Shown: positions 1 to 5,345 of the stretch, piece by piece
How the letters are laid out: each line of letters opens with the position of its first letter
Position numbering within the stretch: position 1 is the first letter of the stretch
DNA from: Bacillota bacterium
GTDB lineage: Bacteria > Bacillota > Clostridia > Lachnospirales > Anaerotignaceae
DNA: 7,088 bases
Assembly: GCA_017547125.1 (NCBI GenBank)
Contig: JAFYQL010000155.1
Coordinates: 1 to 7,088, forward strand
Direction of reading: 5' to 3'
The notes under the pieces: generated by a model
Told to the model about the DNA's origin: nothing
The model's database searches: none
Seen by the model: only the letters and a program-made list of their open reading frames with translations
Translations under genes and position numbers: made by a program

Positions 1-914
1 AACAGATGAAAATCTTTGCTGTGCTAATGTGTATAGGCTTTATAGCTTATAAAATAAAGCTTATCAACGATCAGCATACTGACAATATGTCGGCAATACT
101 TACACGCCTTATATTGCCTATGATGATAGTTACATCTGTGGGCAGCAGCGATAAAAAGGGGATTATGAACATGGGTGCATTTATAGTGGCAACACTTGTT
201 GTGTATTGCACTGGTTTTGTAGCATCATATCTTAATGCGCGTGTACTTAAAGTGGACAAAGATATGCGCGCTGTACATATGGTGTCGGGTGGATATTCAA
301 ACAGCGGTTTTTTTGCGGCACCGATTACAATATCTATGTTCGGAGAACTTGCAGGCCTTGCTTTTGCGGCATATACAGTGGTTGATGCACTGTTTGTATG
401 GGTTGGCGCACCAATTATGCTTGATCCTGAAAGGAAAGTTGCTAATATCAACTGGGAAAAAATACTTAACCCTGTGGTAATTGCGGCAGCAATAGGTTTT
501 GTTATACTTATGTTTGAACTTCCTGTAATGGGCAATGTGGTATGGAGTACAATGTCATCTGTGGGCAGTACAAGTAAGTACTTTGCGTGTATGTATATAG
601 GTGCCGATATTGCCAGAAAAGGTATTGGCATAATGATAAAATATCCAAAAGTTCTGGGCGCAGTATTTTCGAAACTTATAGTGTATCCTGCAGTTGCAGC
701 GCTTATTGTGGGTTCGCTTAATATTTTGGATAGTACTTTACTCACTATACTTACTATATACTGTTCTTCACCAACTATGGTTGTGATTGCTATGCTTGCA
801 AGACAGGCGGGGGCAAAGGATGAATATGTAACGGCAAGTGTGGTTTTAAGCTCGGTATTAAGCCTTATTACAATCCCTTTGGTAATGTGGCTTATGACAA
901 CTGCTTTATACTAA
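1..914 (+). CDS. AEC-family transporter (auxin efflux carrier / malate permease type), 5' end cut
   Basis: This is a multi-spanning membrane protein of the Mem_trans/AEC family (PF03547), whose characterised members move organic anions such as malate, malonate or citrate. From the first in-window Met (base 6) there are 302 residues. Hydrophobic stretches lie near residues 3-17, 30-45, 56-77, 105-135, 154-171, 216-238, 243-263 and 277-299. The family-like glycine/asparagine loop GGYSNSGFFAAPITISMFG lies at 95-113, and the C-terminal pattern ASVVLSSVLSLITIPL at 277-292 is also typical. The frame is open to the left edge (a Gln codon precedes the Met). AEC proteins usually have a few more residues before the first helix's Gly-Phe/Tyr (here G11-F12), so I think the true start lies just outside the window. 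The next gene begins 19 bases after the stop, which suggests one operon. Family assignment is fairly sure; the substrate is unknown, and a carboxylate is inferred from the neighbour. Confidence 0.85.
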   Translation, partial: QMKIFAVLMCIGFIAYKIKLINDQHTDNMSAILTRLILPMMIVTSVGSSDKKGIMNMGAFIVATLVVYCTGFVASYLNARVLKVDKDMRAVHMVSGGYSNSGFFAAPITISMFGELAGLAFAAYTVVDALFVWVGAPIMLDPERKVANINWEKILNPVVIAAAIGFVILMFELPVMGNVVWSTMSSVGSTSKYFACMYIGADIARKGIGIMIKYPKVLGAVFSKLIVYPAVAALIVGSLNILDSTLLTILTIYCSSPTMVVIAMLARQAGAKDEYVTASVVLSSVLSLITIPLVMWLMTTALY

Positions 915-933
915 AAAAACGGAGGTAATTGGT

Positions 934-3219
934 ATGGTTAAATTATTTGATGGAGGCGCATATCTTGTAAACGGAGCAGAAATTATTTCTGACGGCGCAA
1001 ATGCTATGGCCGAAATAAAGGCTAAAACAGGCAAAACTATATCAAAAGAAGAAGCAGCAAAAAATACAATGGCTTATGGCATACTTACTGCCCATAACAC
1101 ATCGGGCAATGATGACAAACTTAAAATCAAGTTTGATGCCATGGCAAGCCATGATATTACATACGTAGGTATTGTTCAGACTGCAAGAGCCAGCGGACTT
1201 GAAAAGTTCCCTGTGCCTTATGTGCTTACAAACTGCCACAACAGCCTTTGTGCAGTTGGCGGTACAATAAACGAAGACGACCACCTTTTTGGTCTTTCAT
1301 GCGCTAAAAGATACGGTGGAATCTATGTTCCGGCACATCAGGCCGTTATTCATCAGTATATGAGAGAAATGATGAGCGGCGTTGGCAAAATGATTCTCGG
1401 CAGCGACAGCCACACTCGTTACGGTGCGCTTGGTACTATGGCAGTGGGCGAAGGCGGACCTGAACTTGTTAAGCAGCTTTTATCAAAAACATACGATATC
1501 GACAGACCTGAGGTTGTGGGTGTTTACCTTACAGGCAAGCCTGCTCCTTTTGTAGGCCCTCAGGACGTGGCACTTGCAATTATCGGTGCCGTATTTGAAA
1601 ACGGATACGTTAAAAATAAAGTAATGGAATTTGTTGGCGACGGCATTGCAAACCTCAGCACAGACTACAGAAACGGCATTGATGTTATGACAACAGAAAC
1701 AACTTGTCTTTCATCAGTGTGGAAAACAGACGACGAAACAAAGGCATGGTACTTAACTCACGGCAGACTTGAAGACTTCAGATATCAGCAGCCTGGCGAT
1801 ATCACATACTATGACGGCATGATTTATGTTGATCTTTCAGCAATCAAGCCTATGATAGCTATGCCATTCCACCCAAGCAATATCTACACTATCGACGACC
1901 TTAATGCAAACCTTATGGATATTCTTGATGAGGTTGAAAGAAAGGGCGCAAGCCAGCTTGAAAGCGACAAGGTATTATTCAGCCTTAAGGATAAGGTTGT
2001 TAACGGAAGACTTATGGTTGAACAGGGTGTTATTGCCGGATGTGCAGGCGGTACATACGAAAATATCTGCGACGCAAGAGATATACTTAAAAACCACAAT
2101 ATCGGTGCTGACGAATTTGCTCTCAGTGTATATCCATCAAGCCAGCCGGTGTTCCTTAACCTTGTTGAAAACGGTGCTATTGCAGATCTTATGATTGCCG
2201 GTGCAACAGTAAGAAGTGCATTCTGCGGTCCTTGCTTCGGTGCAGGCGATGTTCCTGCCAACAATTGCCTTTCAATAAGACATTCAACACGAAACTTCCC
2301 TAACAGAGAAGGCTCAAAGATTACAAACGGACAGATTGCATCAGTTGCGCTTATGGACGCACGTTCTATTGCGGCTACTGCGGCTAACAAGGGCGTTCTC
2401 ACAGCGGCAAGCGACGCTGATTTTGAACTTTCAAGACCACAGTATCACTTCAGCAAAGAAGTTTATGATAACAGATGCTATTTCGGCTATGACAAGGCTG
2501 ATGAAAGCGTACCACTTCGTTTTGGACCTAATATCACAGACTGGCCGTCAATGGTTGAACTTACAGATGACATCATTCTCAAGGTTGTATCTGTAATTAC
2601 AGACCCGGTAACAACAACTGACGAGCTCATTCCATCAGGCGAAACATCATCATATCGTTCAAATCCGCTTAAGCTTGCTGAATTTGCACTTTCAAGAAAA
2701 GATCCTGCTTATGTGGGAAGAGCAAAAGAAGTTCAGAAGGCTGAAAAAGCAAGAGAAGAAGGCAAAGCACCTGAAGAGGCTTATGCTGAACTTGGCAAGG
2801 TTTATGATGTTATCAAGGCGCAGTTTGAAAACTTTGACAGTGCAAAAACTGGTATTGGCAGCACAATTTATGCCGTAAAACCAGGTGACGGATCTGCACG
2901 AGAACAGGCTGCAAGCTGCCAGAAGGTACTTGGCGGATGGGCAAACATTGCAAATGAGTATGCGACAAAGAGATACCGCTCAAATCTTATCAACTGGGGC
3001 ATGCTTCCATTTGTTATTGATGAGGAAAGACCGTTTGAAAACGGAGATTATATCTATGTTCCAAATGTGAAGGAAGCTATTGTAAACGGCGCAGGCGAAA
3101 TCCCTGCTTATGTTGTGGGAGACACACTTAAGCCATTTACACTTAAGATGGGTGCGCTTACTGCAGATGAAAGAAAGATTATCACAGACGGATGTCTTAT
3201 CAACTACTATCGTTCATAA
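934..3219 (+). CDS. Aconitase-superfamily hydratase (YbhJ-like), complete, 761 aa
   Basis: A full-length aconitase-fold [4Fe-4S] hydro-lyase. The three cluster cysteines are present: C370 (GCAGGTYEN) and C431/C434 (CGPCFGAGD). Other matches to mitochondrial aconitase, from memory (mature numbering), are H135 (H147), SDSH 157-160 (D165/H167), E255 (E262), R453 and R458 (R447/R452), R575 (R580), and S654/R656 in GSAREQAA (S642/R644). The three cluster-binding domains occupy roughly residues 1-500, and the swivel domain about 640-745. The length and variant motifs resemble the uncharacterised hydratase family of E. coli YbhJ more than AcnA/AcnB or LeuC. Some acid/base positions differ (Q72 to H73, D100-H101 to H102-N103, S643 to A655), so citrate/isocitrate may not be the substrate. 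The start is fixed by GGAGGT at 921-926, seven bases before the ATG. It follows a transporter in the same operon and ends at a strong terminator. The family is sure; the reaction is not. Confidence 0.9.
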   Translation: MVKLFDGGAYLVNGAEIISDGANAMAEIKAKTGKTISKEEAAKNTMAYGILTAHNTSGNDDKLKIKFDAMASHDITYVGIVQTARASGLEKFPVPYVLTNCHNSLCAVGGTINEDDHLFGLSCAKRYGGIYVPAHQAVIHQYMREMMSGVGKMILGSDSHTRYGALGTMAVGEGGPELVKQLLSKTYDIDRPEVVGVYLTGKPAPFVGPQDVALAIIGAVFENGYVKNKVMEFVGDGIANLSTDYRNGIDVMTTETTCLSSVWKTDDETKAWYLTHGRLEDFRYQQPGDITYYDGMIYVDLSAIKPMIAMPFHPSNIYTIDDLNANLMDILDEVERKGASQLESDKVLFSLKDKVVNGRLMVEQGVIAGCAGGTYENICDARDILKNHNIGADEFALSVYPSSQPVFLNLVENGAIADLMIAGATVRSAFCGPCFGAGDVPANNCLSIRHSTRNFPNREGSKITNGQIASVALMDARSIAATAANKGVLTAASDADFELSRPQYHFSKEVYDNRCYFGYDKADESVPLRFGPNITDWPSMVELTDDIILKVVSVITDPVTTTDELIPSGETSSYRSNPLKLAEFALSRKDPAYVGRAKEVQKAEKAREEGKAPEEAYAELGKVYDVIKAQFENFDSAKTGIGSTIYAVKPGDGSAREQAASCQKVLGGWANIANEYATKRYRSNLINWGMLPFVIDEERPFENGDYIYVPNVKEAIVNGAGEIPAYVVGDTLKPFTLKMGALTADERKIITDGCLINYYRS

Positions 3220-3222
3220 ATT

Positions 3223-3255
3223 AAAAGGAAATTCCAAATGGAATTTCCTTTTTTT
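3223..3255. terminator. Rho-independent terminator between convergent genes
   Basis: A perfect stem (GGAAATTCC at 3227-3235 with GGAATTTCC at 3240-3248) is extended to 13 pairs by flanking A and T bases, with a four-base AAAT loop. On the plus strand a run of T (3249-3255) follows, ending the hydratase transcript. The minus-strand ferredoxin stops at 3254, so the same hairpin can end that transcript too, although its minus-strand T run is only four bases. Confidence 0.9.
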
Positions 3256-3436
3256 ATATCTTTTCTATTGCGCCAACGGGACAGCTTTCTCTTGCTTCCT
3301 CTGCTTTGCCGATACAGTCTTCCGGCACATCTTTTTTTGCTACCGAAAAACCTTCAGGTACTATCTCAAATACTTCGGGGCAGATGCTTTCGCACATTCC
3401 GCAGGCGATGCATTTGTCATTTACTCTGTAAAACAT
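3254..3436 (-). CDS. Small ferredoxin, predicted single [4Fe-4S] cluster, 60 aa
   Basis: A soluble low-potential electron carrier. The N-terminal motif CIACGMCESICP gives ligands C9, C12 and C15, and C52 in ESCPVGAI gives the fourth. There is no second CxxCxxC motif, so one cluster is expected. The two remaining cysteines, C19 and C41, sit where Thermotoga maritima and Desulfovibrio gigas type ferredoxins carry a disulfide in place of the second cluster. The length matches that family. An AAAGGA ribosome binding site (3445-3450 read on the minus strand) lies eight bases before the ATG, supporting this start. The gene is convergent with the hydratase and divergent from rubrerythrin, sharing a regulatory region of about 260 bases with it. 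I see no convincing promoter for it. Its redox partner cannot be read from the sequence; rubrerythrin reduction through the neighbouring flavodoxin-rubredoxin protein is a guess. Confidence 0.92.
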   Translation of the reverse strand: MFYRVNDKCIACGMCESICPEVFEIVPEGFSVAKKDVPEDCIGKAEEARESCPVGAIEKI

Positions 3437-3455
3437 AAAATCAATCCTTTCATTG

Positions 3456-3469
3456 TTAAGTTTACTTAA
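3456..3469. promoter_or_regulatory. Short palindrome upstream of ferredoxin, possible operator
   Basis: TTAAGT-TT-ACTTAA is a perfect 6-2-6 inverted repeat 20 bases upstream of the ferredoxin ATG, just beyond its ribosome binding site. It could be an operator, but perfect short palindromes are common in such AT-rich DNA, so this is a weak call. Confidence 0.25.
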
Positions 3470-3597
3470 TTATTGCCATATTTTTTGTTATTAATTCATA
3501 TTTAAAAATGTGAAAGGCAGATATATTATGAATATATAGGAGGATAATGGAGAAAATAAAAACAAGAAAATTTTTTCAAAAAAAGTGAAAAATAGTA

Positions 3598-3626
3598 TTG
3601 CAATTTATAAAAAAGTATTGTATTAT
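3598..3626 (+). promoter_or_regulatory. Sigma-A type promoter for rubrerythrin
   Basis: A -35 box TTGCAA (3598-3603) and a -10 box TATTAT (3621-3626) are separated by exactly 17 bases, so transcription would start near 3633. The leader would be about 60 bases and carry the Fur/PerR-type box and the ribosome binding site. A second, poorer reading also exists: TTGTAT (3618-3623), 17 bases, GATAAT (3641-3646). In that reading the -10 box lies inside the operator. Confidence 0.65.
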
Positions 3627-3639
3627 TAAGTCAGATAAA

Positions 3640-3654
3640 TGATAATCATTATCA
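3640..3654. promoter_or_regulatory. Fur/PerR-type operator, perfect 7-1-7 palindrome
   Basis: TGATAATCATTATCA is an exact match to the Bacillus subtilis Fur consensus TGATAATnATTATCA. It differs from the PerR consensus (TTATAATnATTATAA) at one base per half-site. The 19 bases ending at 3653 also match the classical E. coli Fur box at 16 positions. The site lies just downstream of the predicted rubrerythrin start point, where a bound repressor would block transcription. It implies control by iron (Fur) or peroxide (PerR). Confidence 0.8.
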
Positions 3655-3680
3655 CTTAATAATAAAACTTAATGATTTCT

Positions 3681-3687
3681 AAGGAGG
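3681..3687 (+). promoter_or_regulatory. Ribosome binding site deciding the rubrerythrin start
   Basis: AAGGAGG lies eight bases before the ATG at 3696. An in-frame ATG at 3672 lies upstream of this site and has no comparable ribosome binding site, so 3696 is the start. Confidence 0.85.
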
Positions 3688-3695
3688 AATTGATT

Positions 3696-4238
3696 ATGAA
3701 GGAACTTAAAGGTACAAAGACAGAAATGAACTTAATGGCAGCTTACGCAGGCGAAAGCGAAGCAACAAATAAATATAGATACTATGCATCAAAGGCTAAA
3801 AAAGATGGTTATGTTCAGATTGCAAACATCTTTGAAGAAACAGCAGCAAACGAAAAAGAACACGCTAAGATCTGGTTCAAACTTCTTCAGGGCGGCTCAA
3901 TCAAAGATACACTTTCAAACCTTATGGATGCAGCAACAGGCGAAAACTACGAATGGAACGAAATGTACCCAACATTCGCTAAAGAAGCAAGAGAAGAAGG
4001 TTTTGAAGAAATCGCAGTTCTTTTTGAAGGCGTAGCAGCAATCGAAAAAGAACACGAAGAAAGATACAGAAAACTTTTCCAGAACATTGAAAAAGGCATC
4101 GTTTTCTCAAGAGATGGCGACATCGTATGGCAGTGCTCAAACTGCGGACATATCCACATCGGCAAATCTGCACCTGAAATGTGCCCAGTATGCGCTCATC
4201 CACAGGCTTACTTCCAGATTAAAGCTGAAAACTACTAA
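3696..4238 (+). CDS. rbr: Rubrerythrin (NAD(P)H-linked peroxidase of anaerobes), 180 aa
   Basis: A cytoplasmic peroxidase that reduces H2O2 to water using electrons passed through its rubredoxin domain. The N-terminal four-helix ferritin-like domain (about 1-135) carries the diiron ligands: E20 (AGESEA), E53 and H56 (NEKEHA), E86 and E89 (YEWNE), and E117 and H120 (IEKEH). The C-terminal rubredoxin-like domain (145-176) has CSNC (C147, C150) and CPVC (C163, C166) for one iron. Order and length are those of classical rubrerythrin, with nothing missing. Leu is mostly CTT, and Lys and Glu mostly AAA and GAA, as expected of a highly expressed gene. The gene has its own promoter and a Fur/PerR-type box in the leader, which fits known peroxide control of rubrerythrins in clostridia. 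The gene that follows encodes a protein with a related rubredoxin-like tail, a candidate electron donor. Confidence 0.97.
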   Translation: MKELKGTKTEMNLMAAYAGESEATNKYRYYASKAKKDGYVQIANIFEETAANEKEHAKIWFKLLQGGSIKDTLSNLMDAATGENYEWNEMYPTFAKEAREEGFEEIAVLFEGVAAIEKEHEERYRKLFQNIEKGIVFSRDGDIVWQCSNCGHIHIGKSAPEMCPVCAHPQAYFQIKAENY

Positions 4239-4303
4239 TAAAAAATCCCCCCAAGATTATAAAGCTGTAAGTATTGTTGGATATCCGTAAAACAGTATAG
4301 CAA

Positions 4304-4338
4304 AGCCCCGGGAAACATGTTTTCTCGGGGCTATTTTT
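4304..4338 (+). terminator. Terminator-like hairpin between rubrerythrin and the flavodoxin-rubredoxin gene
   Basis: A 12-pair stem (4304-4315 with 4321-4332, one G-T wobble, GC-rich base AGCCCCG/CGGGGCT) closes a five-base loop and is followed by ATTTTT. It should end most rubrerythrin transcripts. Only 40 bases separate it from the next start codon, and no promoter fits in that gap, so partial read-through is likely. A competing short hairpin, GGCTA (4329-4333) with TAGCC (4340-4344), reuses its right arm. Confidence 0.85.
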
Positions 4339-4359
4339 GTAGCCAATAATTTGAATGAC

Positions 4360-4365
4360 AGGAGG
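4360..4365 (+). promoter_or_regulatory. Ribosome binding site deciding the flavodoxin-rubredoxin start
   Basis: AGGAGG lies seven bases before the ATG at 4373. The in-frame ATG at 4355 precedes this site and would add a non-family extension, so it is rejected as the start. Confidence 0.85.
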
Positions 4366-4372
4366 CGACGGT

Positions 4373-5020
4373 ATGAAAAACGCAATAGTAACTTATGAAA
4401 CATTCCACGGAAGTGCAAAGAAGGTTGCACAGACAATTTCAGATAAATTAAACTGCAAGTGCATCAATATCGACACACCTTTTGAGGCAGAAGACCTTTC
4501 GGAAATTGACAATGTTATTCTGGTTTTTAATTTTAGAGGGCCATATACAGCACAGCTTACAAAATTGTATTTAAGCAGAGTTAAAGAACAGCTTAAAACA
4601 AAAAACGTTATTCTTGTTGGCGAAGGCTTATTCTCAGAAAAGGAATTTCCTATTGTTGCGGAAGAAATATATACAAGCACTCCATCAAGAACATTCAATA
4701 AGTTTTTTGTAAAAGGTCAGCTCAGAGTGGAAACACTTTTCCCTGAAGAAAAAGCATTATTGGACAAGTTTAGTCAGCTTACAGGTATGGAAATAAAGGA
4801 TATGGGAGAACTCGATATCAACCGTGCAGAAGAGGTTGCGGAAGAAATTGAAAAATTGGTAAATTCAGAAGAATTTCAGGTTGTGAAAGCGGCTGCAGAT
4901 GAAAACAAAGAAGAAACAAAGTGGGTATGCGAAGTCTGCGGATATATCCATAAAGGCGACAATCCGCCGGAAAAATGTCCGTTGTGCGGAGTGCCAAAAG
5001 ACAGATTTAAAAAACAGTAA
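4373..5020 (+). CDS. Flavodoxin-like protein with C-terminal rubredoxin-like domain, 215 aa
   Basis: A soluble predicted electron carrier with FMN and one iron. Residues 1-165 look like a flavodoxin fold: a first strand and phosphate-type loop (NAIVTYETFHGSAKKVA, 3-19), a second strand pattern DNVILVFNF (46-54), and a third, NVILVGEGLF (78-87). A charged linker (about 165-183) leads to a rubredoxin-like domain with CEVC (C186, C189) and CPLC (C202, C205). The 12-residue gap between the cysteine pairs equals that in rubrerythrin tails and is much shorter than in free-standing rubredoxins. Aligned by eye, this domain shares about 14 of 30 residues with the tail of the upstream rubrerythrin. Flavorubredoxins also join flavodoxin and rubredoxin, but after a diiron beta-lactamase domain that is absent here. 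The likely role, by inference, is to deliver electrons to rubrerythrin or another oxygen/peroxide reductase. The flavodoxin subfamily is uncertain, and FMN binding is not shown. Confidence 0.85.
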   Translation: MKNAIVTYETFHGSAKKVAQTISDKLNCKCINIDTPFEAEDLSEIDNVILVFNFRGPYTAQLTKLYLSRVKEQLKTKNVILVGEGLFSEKEFPIVAEEIYTSTPSRTFNKFFVKGQLRVETLFPEEKALLDKFSQLTGMEIKDMGELDINRAEEVAEEIEKLVNSEEFQVVKAAADENKEETKWVCEVCGYIHKGDNPPEKCPLCGVPKDRFKKQ

Positions 5021-5026
5021 AAAAAT

Positions 5027-5052
5027 AAAGCCGTACTTTTGTACGGCTTTTT
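5027..5052 (+). terminator. Rho-independent terminator of the flavodoxin-rubredoxin gene
   Basis: AAAGCCGTAC (5027-5036) pairs perfectly with GTACGGCTTT (5041-5050) around a TTTT loop and is followed by further T bases. It begins six bases after the stop codon. Confidence 0.9.
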
Positions 5053-5083
5053 GCATTGGGAATTTGGGAATTTGTAAAATGAA

Positions 5084-5109
5084 AAGACGGCATTTTTCAA
5101 TACCGTCTT
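5084..5109 (-). terminator. Hairpin terminator of tRNA-Lys (minus strand)
   Basis: Read on the minus strand, AAGACGGTATT pairs with AATGCCGTCTT (11 pairs, one T-G wobble) around a GAAA tetraloop, starting five bases after the tRNA. The T tract after it is short (TT, then C), so termination may be moderate. Confidence 0.7.
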
Positions 5110-5114
5110 GTTAG

Positions 5115-5187
5115 TGCGCCTTCAGGGACTCGAACCCTGGACCTTGTGATTAAGAGTCACCTGCTCTACCAACTGAGCTAAAAGCGC
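5115..5187 (-). tRNA. tRNA-Lys, anticodon CTT, no encoded CCA
   Basis: A 73-base cloverleaf reads on the minus strand. The acceptor GCGCTTT pairs with AAGGCGC, including one T-G wobble. The D arm is GCTC/GAGC with loop AGTTGGTA. The anticodon loop is CTCTTAA, giving CTT for the AAG codon. The variable loop is AGGTC, and the T arm is CAGGG-TTCGAGT-CCCTG. The discriminator base is A (5115), and the next bases are CTA, so the CCA tail must be added after transcription. The outermost anticodon-stem pair is a G27/A43 mismatch; the other four pairs are intact. The promoter is at 5220-5248 and the terminator-like hairpin is downstream, so it appears to be a single-gene unit. Confidence 0.97.
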
Positions 5188-5219
5188 ATATTCAGTTGTT
5201 TGTTCAAAGAACAATATGT

Positions 5220-5248
5220 ATAATAACATCAACAATTTAATCTGTCAA
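5220..5248 (-). promoter_or_regulatory. Strong sigma-A promoter for tRNA-Lys
   Basis: On the minus strand, a perfect -35 TTGACA (5243-5248) is followed after exactly 17 bases by -10 TATTAT (5220-5225). Transcription would start near 5213, about 25 bases before the mature tRNA 5' end. Confidence 0.88.
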
Positions 5249-5277
5249 CAAAAATAACGAAAAAAATTATAAAATAT

Positions 5278-5306
5278 TTGATTTTTTGTTCCGGGCATTT
5301 TACAAT
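5278..5306 (+). promoter_or_regulatory. Sigma-A promoter for cca
   Basis: TTGATT (5278-5283), a 17-base spacer and TACAAT (5301-5306) make a good promoter with a start near 5313. It overlaps the in-frame ATG at 5286, so that upstream start cannot be used from this promoter. Confidence 0.7.
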
Positions 5307-5334
5307 ATGCGTAACAACAGTTTTTTGATAAGTC

Positions 5335-5339
5335 AGGAG
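5335..5339 (+). promoter_or_regulatory. Ribosome binding site deciding the cca start
   Basis: AGGAG lies six bases before the ATG at 5346. Together with the promoter position, this selects 5346 over the in-frame ATG at 5286. Confidence 0.8.
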
Positions 5340-5345
5340 TATTTT

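Noticed and set aside
71..745. A 224-codon open frame on the minus strand
   Set aside because: It lies wholly antisense to the transporter gene, has no ribosome binding site I can see, and its composition is what the reverse of a hydrophobic coding sequence would give.
1884..2402. A 172-codon open frame on the minus strand
   Set aside because: It is antisense to the conserved cluster-binding part of the hydratase; the plus-strand protein is clearly real and this frame shows no family features.
3110..3469. Plus-strand open frames crossing the hydratase end and the ferredoxin
   Set aside because: They run through the terminator hairpin and lie opposite the ferredoxin, whose cysteine motifs are unmistakable.
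3672..3695. Upstream in-frame ATG for rubrerythrin
   Set aside because: It precedes the AAGGAGG site and would add eight residues not typical of the family.
4274..4301. Possible promoter TTGTTG-16-TATAGC before the flavodoxin-rubredoxin gene
   Set aside because: The start point would fall inside the left arm of the terminator hairpin and both boxes are poor matches.
5058..5073. Tandem repeat of GGGAATTT (two copies)
   Set aside because: Two 8-base copies in an intergenic spacer are too short and too few to suggest a functional repeat.
5286..5345. Upstream in-frame ATG for the CCA-adding enzyme
   Set aside because: It falls inside the predicted promoter and has no ribosome binding site; the ATG at 5346 has one.
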